Shown here: piece after piece, positions 9,942 to 20,054 of the stretch
How the letters are laid out: each line of letters begins with the position of its first letter
Position numbering within the stretch: position 1 is the first letter of the stretch
NCBI GenBank assembly: GCA_900538555.1
Contig: UPYI01000008.1
Span: forward strand, 118,279 to 182,278
Length of the DNA stretch: 64,000 nucleotides
Reading direction: 5' to 3'
Source of the DNA: an uncultured Porphyromonadaceae bacterium
GTDB lineage: Bacteria; Bacteroidota; Bacteroidia; Bacteroidales; Barnesiellaceae
Translations under genes and position numbers: made by a program
The notes under the pieces: generated by a model
Databases searched by the model: none
What the model was told of the DNA's origin: nothing
What the model saw: only the letters and a program-made list of their open reading frames with translations

Positions 9942-12900
9942 ATGAATTCAAAAATCCTACTGATTCTGTTGTTGGTCGTCGCGAATCTGTCGGCTTATGC
10001 CCGCGACATCAACATCACCGGTACGGTGACGGACGCCTCGGGCGGAGAACCGCTTATCGGTGTCTCGGTCATAGTCAAAGGCAACACGCGAGGTGTCATT
10101 ACCGATCTCGACGGCAAATACTCGATTGTCGCCGACGAGCAAGCCACGCTGCAATTCTCCTATGTCGGGTGTAACACGCGCAATGTGGACATCAAAGGAC
10201 GCACCACCATCAACGTCGAACTGGAACCGTCGCAAATCGCACTCGAACAGGTAGTCGTTGTCGGCTACGGTTCTCAGAAGAAAGTCAATCTTACCGGATC
10301 GGTAGCATCGGTCTCGATCGACAAGGACATAACATCGCGCTCGACACCCAACGTCTCCTCCGCCCTGTCGGGTTTGATTCCCGGTCTGTCGGTAAACCAA
10401 AGCACCGGCATGGCGGGTAATAACGGCGCCACCTTGCTGATACGCGGACTCGGCACGATCAACAACTCCTCCCCGCTGATCGTCGTAGACGACATGCCCG
10501 ACGTCGATATCAACCGCATCAACATGAACGATATCGAGAGCATCTCGGTACTCAAAGATGCCACAGCCTCGTCGGTCTACGGATCGCGTGCCGCCAACGG
10601 TGTCATACTCATCAAAACCAAAAACGGTAGCAAGGACAAGCCCACGCAGATCAGTTTCTCCGGCTCTTACGGCTGGCAGGAACCGACCAAGTCGTACGAC
10701 CTGTTGAGCGACTACGCCACAGCTCTTCACCTGCACCAGCTCTCCGCCGCTACCAACCCGGGTACCAACGGCGTACAGCAGAACTATAAGGAAGGCACGA
10801 TCGACCAATGGCTCGCCCTCGGTATGATAGACCCCATGCGCTACCCCAACACCGACTGGTTCGACCATATCATGCGCACGGGCGGCATACAGAACTACAA
10901 CGTATCGGCAACGGGCGGCAACGACAAAGCCAACTTCTTTGCCTCCGTAGGCTACATGAACCAAAAGGGGTTGCAGATCAAAAACAACTACGACCGTTTC
11001 AACGTGCGTATGAACTTCGATTACCTGATTCTCAAACAATTGAAAACAGGAATGCGAATGGACGGCAATTGGAGCAACTACTCCTACTGCCAAAGCAACG
11101 GCTTCAACGGCGAAGACAACCGAATCGGCAATGCGGTAGCCGGTATTTACCCGTACGACTCCGCCACCGGACACTACGGCGGCCCGATGGCTTACGGCGA
11201 ACTGCCCGAAGCGTTCAACCCGCTTTGCGTCTACACCAACTCCGTAAAGAAAGAGAACCGTCAGGAATTCAACGGTACGGCATTTCTGGAATGGAATGCC
11301 TTCAAAGGATTCACCGCACGCCTCGACTATTCTCTCCGTTACTACAACCAATACTACAAAGACGCTCCCATGCCCGTACAAAGCTACGATTTCCAGCAAG
11401 ACAGCTACAAGGAGCTTTGGTACATACAGCCCAGTGCCGGTGTGACCGACCGCAACAACAACGGCTACAAGACATTGTGGAACTTCCGCTTGAACTACGA
11501 CCATACATTCAGCGGCGGGCACGACTTGCGCCTGATGGCGATTTATAGCGAAGAATATTGGTTCAACCGCTCCAACACCACGGCTCGCGGCAACCGCATC
11601 CATCCGTCGCTCTCCGAAATCAACTCGGCACTGACCACCTCGCAGACCACCTTGGGCACCTCGTCGCGCGAAGGACTGCGCTCCTTCATCGGGCGGGCAA
11701 GCTACAACGCACTCGACCGCTATCTGGCAGAATTCAACTTCCGCGTCGATGGCAGCTCGAAATTCCTGCCCGGACACCAATACGGTTTCTTCCCCTCCGG
11801 CTCGCTCGGTTGGCGTATCAGCGAAGAACCGTGGGTCAAACCGTATGTACAAAGCTGGCTCAACAATGCCAAGATCCGTGCATCCTACGGTCTGCTCGGT
11901 AACAACAGCGGTGTCGGCACTTACCAGCAACGCGAAATCATGGAACAGAACAACTACATGTTCGACGGGGCTATCGCTTCAGGATTCGTCTATCGGAAAA
12001 TGCTCAACAACGACCTTACTTGGGAAAAGACCCGTGTCTTCAACCTCGGTCTCGACCTCGCCCTGTTCAACTCGCGCCTTTCGGCAGAGTTGGACTACTA
12101 CGACCGTCTCACTACCGGCATGCTTCAAAACTCGCAGATGTCGATCCACCTCACCGGTGCCTATGAAGCACCGAAAGCGAACCTCGGCAACCTGCGCAAC
12201 CGCGGTGTCGAAGTGAACCTGACATGGCGCGACCGTGCCGGCGATTTCAACTACTCGATCAACGCCAACGTCTCCTACAACCGCATGAACCTCGAACGAT
12301 GGGGTGAGTTCCTCGACAAAGGATATGTGTACCTGAACATGCCCTACCACTTCACCTATTATATGGCTACTCTGCCGGGATTGGCACAGACGTTCCAAGA
12401 TACCTACGACTACGCCGACCAAGGGGCGAAACCCGGCGACATCATCCGGTTGGACACCAACGGCGACGGTATTCTCGACGCGAACGACAAGGTTGCCGAC
12501 CTCAACTGCCTGCGCGATGCCCCGACCACCAACTTTGCGCTGAACTTCAAAGCCGAATGGCGCGGTATCGATTTTGCCATGCTTTGGCAAGGGTCAGCCG
12601 GTCGTCGCGATTTCTGGATCAACAAGTACAACACCACGATCCTGCCCGTGCAGACCTATACACCGACCGAAGACCACCTGAGCAAACCCTGGTCGTGGGA
12701 GAACCGCGACGGCGAATGGGAACGGCTCGGAGGTAACGCCACCAACGCGACCGAAAACGAATTCCATCTGCGCAAAATGGACTACTTCCGGCTGAAAAAC
12801 ATACAGCTCGGCTACACCGTGCCGCGGAAAATCACCACCAAATTCTGGGTGCAGAACCTCCGCGTCTATTTCAGTGCCGACAACCTGCTGACCCTTACCG

Positions 12901-12995
12901 CATACGAAGGGCTCGATCCGGAGAAGCCTGCCAATTCGGGCGACCTCTACCCCACCACCCGTACATATACTCTTGGTGTAAACATCTCATTCTAA
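9942..12995 (+). CDS. SusC-family TonB-dependent outer-membrane transporter
   Basis: 1017 aa, typical SusC length. Signal peptide (1-20, ending AYA), a carboxypeptidase-D regulatory-like domain (about 22-95, TGTVTDASGGEPLIGVSV), the SusC/RagA signature region VVVVGYGSQKKVNLTGSVAS, the plug domain (about 110-225) and a 22-strand barrel ending in NISF with terminal Phe. There is no secretin/TonB short N-terminal domain, so no anti-sigma signalling is expected. It should import oligosaccharides across the outer membrane, with the SusD partner 13 bp downstream forming the lid. Confidence 0.96.
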   Translation: MNSKILLILLLVVANLSAYARDINITGTVTDASGGEPLIGVSVIVKGNTRGVITDLDGKYSIVADEQATLQFSYVGCNTRNVDIKGRTTINVELEPSQIALEQVVVVGYGSQKKVNLTGSVASVSIDKDITSRSTPNVSSALSGLIPGLSVNQSTGMAGNNGATLLIRGLGTINNSSPLIVVDDMPDVDINRINMNDIESISVLKDATASSVYGSRAANGVILIKTKNGSKDKPTQISFSGSYGWQEPTKSYDLLSDYATALHLHQLSAATNPGTNGVQQNYKEGTIDQWLALGMIDPMRYPNTDWFDHIMRTGGIQNYNVSATGGNDKANFFASVGYMNQKGLQIKNNYDRFNVRMNFDYLILKQLKTGMRMDGNWSNYSYCQSNGFNGEDNRIGNAVAGIYPYDSATGHYGGPMAYGELPEAFNPLCVYTNSVKKENRQEFNGTAFLEWNAFKGFTARLDYSLRYYNQYYKDAPMPVQSYDFQQDSYKELWYIQPSAGVTDRNNNGYKTLWNFRLNYDHTFSGGHDLRLMAIYSEEYWFNRSNTTARGNRIHPSLSEINSALTTSQTTLGTSSREGLRSFIGRASYNALDRYLAEFNFRVDGSSKFLPGHQYGFFPSGSLGWRISEEPWVKPYVQSWLNNAKIRASYGLLGNNSGVGTYQQREIMEQNNYMFDGAIASGFVYRKMLNNDLTWEKTRVFNLGLDLALFNSRLSAELDYYDRLTTGMLQNSQMSIHLTGAYEAPKANLGNLRNRGVEVNLTWRDRAGDFNYSINANVSYNRMNLERWGEFLDKGYVYLNMPYHFTYYMATLPGLAQTFQDTYDYADQGAKPGDIIRLDTNGDGILDANDKVADLNCLRDAPTTNFALNFKAEWRGIDFAMLWQGSAGRRDFWINKYNTTILPVQTYTPTEDHLSKPWSWENRDGEWERLGGNATNATENEFHLRKMDYFRLKNIQLGYTVPRKITTKFWVQNLRVYFSADNLLTLTAYEGLDPEKPANSGDLYPTTRTYTLGVNISF

Positions 12996-13008
12996 ACAAA
13001 AATCCATC

Positions 13009-14928
13009 ATGAAAAAGAAATATATCATTCCGGTACTTTTCCTGTTGGCGTTGATAACCTCGTCCTGTGTCGATCTGCTGAATCAGGAACCGACCGACTC
13101 GCTCTCGAAAAAGAACTTCTGGAAAGACGAGGAGGATGCCACCGCCGCACTCGCCGGTGTATTCTCCGACACACGCTATCTCTTCTGCCGCGACTACTAC
13201 CTCGACGGTCTGGGCGACTACGTAAAAATGCGGGGTAACTCGTTCATGTCGAACAACGGTAACAACGGTCGTGCCTACATGGGCAGATGGGACTATCTCC
13301 CGTGGGGATTCGGCGGATACTTCGAAAATATGTACAAGTACTGCTACGGGGCGATCAACGAAGCGAACTACGTGATCGCGAACGTCGAAACCATGCTCCT
13401 GCAAACCAAAGGCGAGGAAGAGAGCCAACGGCTGCTGACGATCATCGCCGAATGCAAGCTCATGCGTGCCTTGGTCTATTTCCGGTTGATCACATGGTGG
13501 GGCGACGTGCCCTATATCGACTGGAACGTACAAAGCAACGCCGAAGTCGCCTCTCTCTCCCGCACCCCCATTGCCGAAATTTACAAGAATCTGATGAACG
13601 ATTTCGACGAAATCATACCGCAGCTTCCCGATAAAGCCACTATCCGCGGCAGATACAGCAAACCCGCCGCATTGGCTTTGCGCGGAAAGATCAATCTGTT
13701 CTGGGCGTCGTGGAATCATTTCGGCTGGCCCGAACTCGACACGTTCACCCCTTCCGAAGATGAAGCCCAACGCGCCTATAAAGCAGCCCGCAGCGACTTC
13801 GGGTCTGTCATCAACGACTTCGGACTCGACCTGTTCCGCGGCGGAGAACCGGGCGAATGCGACGCTCCGGCGGAAATGTGGGCGGACGGAACGGTTATCG
13901 ACGGCGTAGACCTGTCGGGACGTGTAAAGAGCTTCGGCGGTGCGGAGAAACTGCCCAATTACTACTACCTCTTCTTGCCGACGGCAAACGGCGATCCGGA
14001 ATTCGTATTCACCTTCGAACACGGAGGAACGAGCACCGGGCAGGGCGACCAGCTCATGCGCGACTTTGCCGGACGTACCGTACAGTATTCCCAATCGTGG
14101 GTAAACCCGCGTGCCAACATTGCCGACCGCTACCAAAGCACCATCACCGGCGACTTCTGCCCGGCAATGGTACCGATGTCGCCCGGCATCAAGGCTGTCA
14201 ATACGCCCAACTCCACCCTCAACCCGCAGACCTACGCCAACCGCGACTACCGCATGAAAGCATCGATCATGTGGAACTACGAACAGTGCATGGGTATGAT
14301 GTCGTTGAAAGAGACCGGCTTGACACAATACGAATACAAGAACTGGGAAGGTGCTCTCTCCTCTTTCTCGGTAGACGACGAAGGACACGTGACAGAGCAT
14401 AAGCACACGACATACAACATCCTTTCGACCACCGGCTACGTATTCCGGAAGTTCGTCCGCAACTACGCCGGACAGGAACGTACCGACGGCGACTTCAACT
14501 GGCCTGTAATCCGGTTGGCAGACGTATTCCTCATGTATGCCGAAGCCGATAACGAAATCGACGGACCCACACCTACGAGCATCGCTTTGGTGAACCGGGT
14601 ACGGCATCGCGGCAACCTGCCCGAACTGACTCCCGACAAATGCAACAACCGCGACAACTTCTTCGAGGCTATCGAGCAGGAACGCATTGTCGAACTCCTC
14701 GCCGAAGGTCACCGCATCTGGGACCTCCGCCGCTGGCGGCGCCTCGAACATGTCTATGGCGGTGTCGGAAACACCGGATATAAATGGTACGACATATTCG
14801 GCGCACTCGAAAATGAATACTGGGTCAATTCACCCTCTCTCCACTACGAGCAGTGCTATATCTTCCAGATCCCCGAATCGGAACGCAACAAGAATTCCAA
14901 CCTCACACAAAACAAACCGTGGCGTTAA
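13009..14928 (+). CDS. SusD/RagB-family surface glycan-binding lipoprotein
   Basis: 639 aa. Lipoprotein signal with lipobox LITSSC (acylated Cys20), then the SusD alpha-helical TPR scaffold: N-terminal DLLNQEPTDSLS, a conserved FFEAIEQERIVELLAEGHR segment and WDLRRWRRLE near the C-terminus, all family hallmarks. It is expected to cap the SusC barrel and capture the polysaccharide or its oligomers at the surface. Immediately followed by two further lipoprotein genes. Confidence 0.95.
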   Translation: MKKKYIIPVLFLLALITSSCVDLLNQEPTDSLSKKNFWKDEEDATAALAGVFSDTRYLFCRDYYLDGLGDYVKMRGNSFMSNNGNNGRAYMGRWDYLPWGFGGYFENMYKYCYGAINEANYVIANVETMLLQTKGEEESQRLLTIIAECKLMRALVYFRLITWWGDVPYIDWNVQSNAEVASLSRTPIAEIYKNLMNDFDEIIPQLPDKATIRGRYSKPAALALRGKINLFWASWNHFGWPELDTFTPSEDEAQRAYKAARSDFGSVINDFGLDLFRGGEPGECDAPAEMWADGTVIDGVDLSGRVKSFGGAEKLPNYYYLFLPTANGDPEFVFTFEHGGTSTGQGDQLMRDFAGRTVQYSQSWVNPRANIADRYQSTITGDFCPAMVPMSPGIKAVNTPNSTLNPQTYANRDYRMKASIMWNYEQCMGMMSLKETGLTQYEYKNWEGALSSFSVDDEGHVTEHKHTTYNILSTTGYVFRKFVRNYAGQERTDGDFNWPVIRLADVFLMYAEADNEIDGPTPTSIALVNRVRHRGNLPELTPDKCNNRDNFFEAIEQERIVELLAEGHRIWDLRRWRRLEHVYGGVGNTGYKWYDIFGALENEYWVNSPSLHYEQCYIFQIPESERNKNSNLTQNKPWR

Positions 14929-14947
14929 TTCACAATAAAAAAACGAT

Positions 14948-15364
14948 ATGAAAAAGATATTCAACCTACTACTCATAAGCATGGCTTGCCTGACACTCTT
15001 CACGGCTTGCTACAACAATCCCGTAGATGAAGACGGGCTACTGATCACCGGACGCGACGAATGCTACGTCAGCAACTTCGATCTCACGGGCACCGATCAT
15101 CTCACGGTCAAAGTCGGCGACGCGATCATCGACAACGAAGCCTGTACGATACACATCACCGTAGCTTTCGGTACCGACTTGAAGCATCTCTATCCCAAGT
15201 TCTCGCTCGTCACCGATGCCAAGCTCGAACCCAAGATAGAAGGTCTGACCGACTTTTCCGACCTCGACAACCCGCGCCAGTACACAGTCGTGTCCGGTAG
15301 CCGGCGCGTCCGCAAGACCTATACCATTTACGTAACCATTCAGCAACCCACACCCCTGTCATGA
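14948..15364 (+). CDS. Small surface lipoprotein, DUF5018-like
   Basis: 138 aa with a lipoprotein signal (LFTAC, Cys21) followed by one beta-rich Ig-like domain (about 35-133). The pattern of a short strand, CTIHITV, an F-G-T-D-L-KHLYP turn and a final KTYTIYVTI strand resembles the DUF5018/SusE-type domains found in PUL lipoproteins. Position directly after SusD suggests an accessory surface glycan-binding or scaffolding protein. Its stop overlaps the next start by ATGA, implying translational coupling. Confidence 0.7.
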   Translation: MKKIFNLLLISMACLTLFTACYNNPVDEDGLLITGRDECYVSNFDLTGTDHLTVKVGDAIIDNEACTIHITVAFGTDLKHLYPKFSLVTDAKLEPKIEGLTDFSDLDNPRQYTVVSGSRRVRKTYTIYVTIQQPTPLS

Positions 15365-16335
15365 AAAAGATACCTGTCATATTGTGTTTGTCGCTCCTTG
15401 CCGCAGCATTCACAGCCTGCTCCGACAAGAACGAAAACGAGATACTCCCTATCAACAACAAGTGTCTCAAACGTACCCAAGGACCCAACCTCGTCGGGAA
15501 CGACATCTATTTCGTCTATGCGATGGCAATGCCCTACGGGTCCGGTCAGTTCCAGACCTGCACAGTCGAGGCTTCCATAGCCGGAGCCGAAGAGACTTGG
15601 CTGGAACACAATTCCTACTATACCAATTCGTCGGGCTTCGACGTAGCGGTTCCCGTCGGCGAACCGTCGGTAAACGAGGGTGCCCGCACCACCGTGACCT
15701 TCAACACCGATACCTGTGCGGCTGCGCTCCGCTACTACTACCGCATACCCGAAGAAGCCCGTGGTAAAAAGGTAAGTTTCCGCTTCTCGGCAACAGCCCG
15801 CGACGGACGTTCGATCGCCATGAACATGGGTCCGTACGCCATCAGCAAGCAATACATGACCCGCAACATCACCCTGAGCAAAAGCCGCTGCTACATCTCG
15901 CTCGAAGACATGGCAGCCTATACGCTCGAAGAGGCGAAAGCCATTCCCGACAAGATCGACCTCGTGTACCTTTGGCGGAATAAAACCAATCAGGGAATCG
16001 AATTCGGCCACACATTCGCCGCTCCGGCAGCCGACCGCCAATGGCTCGACAACCTCGAAGTGCCCGAAACGATGACCCGCGACCTGCACATGCGCAAGGA
16101 GTGGGGTATCATCGACGGACATCTTACCGACGATCCCGACTACGGCACGTACATCGACGATATCGACTTCGAAACCATACGCCTGTCCGACATGCCCGAC
16201 TACTGTGTCAATATGAAAGAAAAAGGCGGCATGTGGATCGAGACCGCCGACGGCAAATACCGGGCATACCTCTACATCAACTCCCTGCGCTCGACCTCGG
16301 GCGGTGTCATCAGCATAAAACGCTACGACTTGTAG
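15361..16335 (+). CDS. DUF4466-type PUL lipoprotein, probable surface glycan-binding protein
   Basis: 324 aa; lipobox AFTAC (Cys20). The body resembles DUF4466 lipoproteins of Bacteroides loci: KRTQGPNLVGNDIYFVYAMA, the EASIAGAEETWLEHNSYY stretch, RYYYRIPEEARGKKVSF, an IDLVYLWRN segment and a closing YRAYLYIN / SIKRYDL. No catalytic motif is visible. The biochemical role is not known to me; position after SusD suggests ligand binding at the cell surface. Start overlaps the previous stop (ATGA). Confidence 0.75.
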   Translation: MKKIPVILCLSLLAAAFTACSDKNENEILPINNKCLKRTQGPNLVGNDIYFVYAMAMPYGSGQFQTCTVEASIAGAEETWLEHNSYYTNSSGFDVAVPVGEPSVNEGARTTVTFNTDTCAAALRYYYRIPEEARGKKVSFRFSATARDGRSIAMNMGPYAISKQYMTRNITLSKSRCYISLEDMAAYTLEEAKAIPDKIDLVYLWRNKTNQGIEFGHTFAAPAADRQWLDNLEVPETMTRDLHMRKEWGIIDGHLTDDPDYGTYIDDIDFETIRLSDMPDYCVNMKEKGGMWIETADGKYRAYLYINSLRSTSGGVISIKRYDL

Positions 16336-16366
16336 AACGGACGGATGTCCCGGCACATAGGTTCAT

Positions 16367-16445
16367 GTGCGGAGCTGCGTGACGGCTTATTGTAGCGGCA
16401 CACAGCTCCGCACCATTCCTAACCCAGCCGCAAATGCGGCTGACA
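16367..16445 (+). terminator. Two successive hairpins after the sus operon
   Basis: A 15-bp stem (16367-16381 with 16399-16413, one mismatch, arms GTGCGGAGCTG / CAGCTCCGCAC) is followed by a perfect 8-bp hairpin (CAGCCGCA AA TGCGGCTG, about 16428-16445). No strong T-run follows, so this may be a processing or mRNA-stabilising structure separating the membrane-complex genes from the GH5 gene, rather than a classical terminator. Confidence 0.6.
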
Positions 16446-16490
16446 GCCCCCGATAGAACAATATTGCATAACAGGATTATTGCAGACAAA

Positions 16491-16503
16491 TGCAGGATAT
16501 TTG
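16491..16503 (+). promoter_or_regulatory. TGCAGGATATTTG element upstream of GH5 gene
   Basis: This 13-mer recurs exactly at 28269-28281 upstream of another secreted PUL protein. Its last 8 bases (GATATTTG) are one base off the -7 consensus TAnnTTTG. It could be a promoter core plus regulator contact site; the regulator (perhaps the HTCS) is inferred only. Confidence 0.4.
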
Positions 16504-16592
16504 TATTTAACATCCGTTTTTTAGATTTAACTTGCAGCATCGAAACCGACTATCCTTGTGCAATTTACTAATAACCCTAAATAGTATTCATC

Positions 16593-19500
16593 ATGAAATT
16601 CAAACTACTGACTCTTGCAATGGCTTTTGCAGCGTTGTCCGCAACCGCTTTTGCACAGGATCCGACCACGTCGGCTCCCGCGCCGACGCTAAATCCCGAC
16701 CAAGTGAAGTCGGCATTCAGCGATCACTACACGGCTTTCACCAAATGGGACCGTCAGCACGGAGCCACAATGGAAACCGTCACCATCAACGGTAACGACA
16801 ATGTACTCAAATTTTCGGGCGACTATGTAGCCGTCAGCCTCGGCGGGCGCAAGCTCAACGACATGGAATACTTCCATGCCGATGTCTATGCCCCGACTTC
16901 CGGCGGCGTAAGCCAGGTACGCTTCGGATTCGCCATGTTCAGCGGAGGCGAAAAATATGCCGATGCCTACAATACCGACACGCCCGCAGGCGAATGGACG
17001 TCGATCGACATTCCTTTGTCGGCTTTCAACGGCTACGACTTCTCCAATACGCAGGTATTCCGCATGACCATGACCAAGTCTCCCGGCAACACGTTCTACA
17101 TGGACAATGTCTATTTCTATACGACAAAAGCAGCACCGAACACCTTGCCGACTGTTGCCGCCCCGACACCCAAGATCGATGCAGCCAACGTACGCTCATG
17201 TTACAGCGACGCTTACGAAAGCTCATTCAATTTCAACGGCTACAACAATAGCGGATGTATAATCACCTCCAAAGAAATCGCTGCGGGTGAGCATGTACTC
17301 GAAGTCAAAGACTTCCGATGGGCACACTTCGCTCTCGGCGAGATCGCAGGAACCACGACCGTAGACCTGTCGGGACTCGAACGCGTACACTTCGACGTAT
17401 ATGTGCCCGAAGACAACGTGACGACAGCCATACAGCCGGGTATGTACAATGTCGCTTCCAAGAAAGAGGCATACTCGGGAAAACAGACTCTCACTCCCGG
17501 CAAATGGACCAGCGTAGACCTGAAAGTACAGGACTTCCAGAGTGTAGGGCTTACAGCCGTAAACAACATCACATTCAAGGATCCCGCCGGCAAAACCGGT
17601 CTGGTCTACCTCGACAACGTCTACTTCTATTGCGGATCGCCCGTAGTTGATCCCGACCCCGTTGATCCCGTTGATCCTGTTCCGTTCTCCATCAAACCCG
17701 CACCGGTACCTGCAAACGACGCATCGACCGTCAAGTCCGTTTACAGCGACGCATACACGTCTGTATGCACCCTCACCAACGCCGGCGGCAATTCGGGTAT
17801 TGAAGAAGAGGAAATTTCCATTACCGACAGCGACAAAGCCCGCAAACTCACCGGCTACAACTACATAAAATACAATATCGGAACGATCGATGTCTCCGAC
17901 ATGGTCTATCTCCATGTGGACATCGCAACCCCCGACGGTAGCGACGCTTGCGCCACCGTACAACCCGTATTGGTGAATGGCAACAGTTCGTTCTACACCG
18001 GCAGCCCCGAACTGGCAAAAGGCAAATGGACAAGCCTCAACATCAAACTCGCCGACTTCACGGCAAAAGGTCTCGATGCTTCCGCCATCAACGAAATCCG
18101 TTTCAAACACAGCGGTACGGGATCGATCGTGATTGACAATATCTACTTCTGCACCGAAGAAGGAGCCAAAGGCAACACCGATGCCGGTTGGAGCAGCGGA
18201 GGCGGTTCCGGAGATTCCGGACTCGATATCCCTCTTGCCCCCGTGCCCACCCGCGATGCAGCCGATGTCAAAGCGTTCTTCTCCGACGCCTACCCCAACC
18301 TGTTCGGTAAATTCGAAATCACCACATACGGAGAAGGCAAGATCGAAATCATCGACCATGCAGAAGGTCAGCAAGTATGCCGCATCACCAATTTCAACTG
18401 GGTGCCCATCAATCTCGGTTCGCGCGATGTTTCCGACAAAGGCTATGTGCATATCGACTTCTATACACCCGCATCGGATGCCGTTGCCTCCATCAATGTA
18501 GGCTTCCAGAACTGGAATGCCGCCAACGGATCCGCTTACGAAATTGTCGGTGAAGATGCCAACTATCGCGCCCTTGTCCCCGGACAATGGAATTCGTTCG
18601 ACATTCCGCTCAGCCATTTCTACGACTTCGACTTCGCCACACAAATGGCGGTATTGCGTCTGCGGAAAGGCGGATCCGGAAAGACCCTGTACGTGGATAA
18701 CGTGTACTTCTGGGGTGAACCCGGAGGAGGCGAAAATCCCGACGACAAAGACAAATTCCCGCCGATTCAGGACGATAGCGACGGCGAGCTTCCCAACATG
18801 AATACTCCCATGCTCGGTGTCAATCTCTCGTCGGCTTCCGGCGGCAGCGTTCCGGGTACGTTCGGCTACGACTACATGTACCCGCGGTTCCAAGACCTTT
18901 ACTACTTCAAGGCGAAAGGCGTACGCCTGATCCGTCTGCCGTTCCGTGCAGCCCGCTTCATCGAAGACATCAAGAACCCTGAACCCGACTACGCCAACGG
19001 CAACAAGAGCGACGTGGCTGCCATGAAAGCAGTTGTGGCAGAAGCCGAACGCCTCGGTATCTGGGTATTCCTCGATGCCCACGACTATGCCGAACGTACG
19101 ATCGACGGCACACAGTACAAGATAGGCGAAGGCGAATACACGATCGAACGCTTCGCCAAAATGTGGGGAGCTATCGCCAACGAGTTCAAGGAGTACACGA
19201 ACATCTGGGGTTACGACCTCCAAAACGAACCCAAAGTCACCGCACAAGTGCTGGTAGAAGCATACCAGGCTGCCATCGACGAAATCCGTAAAGTCGATAC
19301 CCGTGCGCAGATCATCGTCGAAGGGACGAACTGGGCTTCGGCATACGAATGGATCTACGGCAACCACGCCGACAAACAATACCCGGGATACAGCACCGAA
19401 GTGGCATGGAGCTACAAAGAGAACAGCCCGTGGCTTCTGGCTGGACTGCAAGACCCGCAAAACAAAATCGTATTCCAGGCTCACGGCTATTTCGACAAGG

Positions 19501-19985
19501 ACAACTCGGGTACATACCAGAGCGGATACTCCGATGTCGATTACCGCAAACGCTTCCTGCCGTTCCTCGAATGGTGCCGTACGAACAATGCAAAAGGATT
19601 GATCGGAGAATTCGGCGTTCCCTACACGGAACACGCTACCGGCGACCCCCGCTACATGGAAACACTCGAAGGTGCCCTGCAACTGTTCCGCGAATACGGA
19701 ATGAACGCCACCTACTGGTGTGCCGGTGCCATGTACGAAGGCAACTCCCTGACCTGCCAGCCCGACAAGAGCGCCCTCTACGGCAACTACGCCAAAGAGA
19801 AATCGACCATGAAGGTGCTTGAAAAGTACTTCATCGATTGGGCAAACAATAGCGCCATAGACCATGTCGGCGTAGACGCTCCCGCCCGGAACGACAACCG
19901 TACCTACAACCTGTTGGGTATCGAGGTAGATGAAACCTATGTGGGAATCGTTATCCGAAACGGTAAAAAATATATCCAGAAATAA
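16593..19985 (+). CDS. Secreted GH5 endo-beta-glucanase with four repeated N-terminal modules
   Basis: 1130 aa. Signal peptide (1-21, AFAQ), then four homologous modules of about 150 aa at about 29-180, 190-350, 370-525 and 547-712. Each starts with an (S/F)DxY motif, contains a xWTS(I/V/L)D(I/L)-type strand and ends in DN(V/I)YF; they look like galactose-binding-fold carbohydrate-binding domains. A GH5 barrel follows (about 738-1085): VRLIRLPFR, acid/base Glu879 in LQNEPK, nucleophile Glu1006 in IGEFGVP. The tail (YNLLG...YVGIVIRNGKKYIQK) matches the sorting-type tails of other secreted proteins here. It is the likely surface enzyme cutting a beta-1,4-glucan or related backbone. A strong terminator follows. 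Exact substrate is not determined. Confidence 0.92.
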   Translation: MKFKLLTLAMAFAALSATAFAQDPTTSAPAPTLNPDQVKSAFSDHYTAFTKWDRQHGATMETVTINGNDNVLKFSGDYVAVSLGGRKLNDMEYFHADVYAPTSGGVSQVRFGFAMFSGGEKYADAYNTDTPAGEWTSIDIPLSAFNGYDFSNTQVFRMTMTKSPGNTFYMDNVYFYTTKAAPNTLPTVAAPTPKIDAANVRSCYSDAYESSFNFNGYNNSGCIITSKEIAAGEHVLEVKDFRWAHFALGEIAGTTTVDLSGLERVHFDVYVPEDNVTTAIQPGMYNVASKKEAYSGKQTLTPGKWTSVDLKVQDFQSVGLTAVNNITFKDPAGKTGLVYLDNVYFYCGSPVVDPDPVDPVDPVPFSIKPAPVPANDASTVKSVYSDAYTSVCTLTNAGGNSGIEEEEISITDSDKARKLTGYNYIKYNIGTIDVSDMVYLHVDIATPDGSDACATVQPVLVNGNSSFYTGSPELAKGKWTSLNIKLADFTAKGLDASAINEIRFKHSGTGSIVIDNIYFCTEEGAKGNTDAGWSSGGGSGDSGLDIPLAPVPTRDAADVKAFFSDAYPNLFGKFEITTYGEGKIEIIDHAEGQQVCRITNFNWVPINLGSRDVSDKGYVHIDFYTPASDAVASINVGFQNWNAANGSAYEIVGEDANYRALVPGQWNSFDIPLSHFYDFDFATQMAVLRLRKGGSGKTLYVDNVYFWGEPGGGENPDDKDKFPPIQDDSDGELPNMNTPMLGVNLSSASGGSVPGTFGYDYMYPRFQDLYYFKAKGVRLIRLPFRAARFIEDIKNPEPDYANGNKSDVAAMKAVVAEAERLGIWVFLDAHDYAERTIDGTQYKIGEGEYTIERFAKMWGAIANEFKEYTNIWGYDLQNEPKVTAQVLVEAYQAAIDEIRKVDTRAQIIVEGTNWASAYEWIYGNHADKQYPGYSTEVAWSYKENSPWLLAGLQDPQNKIVFQAHGYFDKDNSGTYQSGYSDVDYRKRFLPFLEWCRTNNAKGLIGEFGVPYTEHATGDPRYMETLEGALQLFREYGMNATYWCAGAMYEGNSLTCQPDKSALYGNYAKEKSTMKVLEKYFIDWANNSAIDHVGVDAPARNDNRTYNLLGIEVDETYVGIVIRNGKKYIQK

Positions 19986-20001
19986 TCCATAAGTATTTAT
20001 G

Positions 20002-20043
20002 GGGCTGTGCCGTAATGTAAAGGGTTACGACACAGCCCTTTTT
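20002..20043 (+). terminator. Intrinsic terminator between GH5 and PL8 genes
   Basis: An 8-bp GGGCTGTG/CACAGCCC stem (20002-20009 with 20031-20038) extends, past a single mispair, into CGTAA/TTACG, and is followed by five Ts. It lies only 12 bp before the lyase start, so the lyase and downstream genes must rely on readthrough or an unseen promoter. Confidence 0.85.
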
Positions 20044-20054
20044 CCAAAAAAACC

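Noticed and set aside
9957..11930. 657-codon open frame antisense to susC
   Set aside because: Mirror of a codon-biased gene; no signal, motif or promoter, and susC is unmistakable on the other strand.
12895..14751. 618-codon open frame antisense to susD
   Set aside because: Shadow of susD with no recognisable domain.
17223..19865. 880-codon open frame antisense to the GH5 gene
   Set aside because: Lies wholly within the GH5 gene; low-complexity Val/Gly/Asp-rich shadow without domain features.
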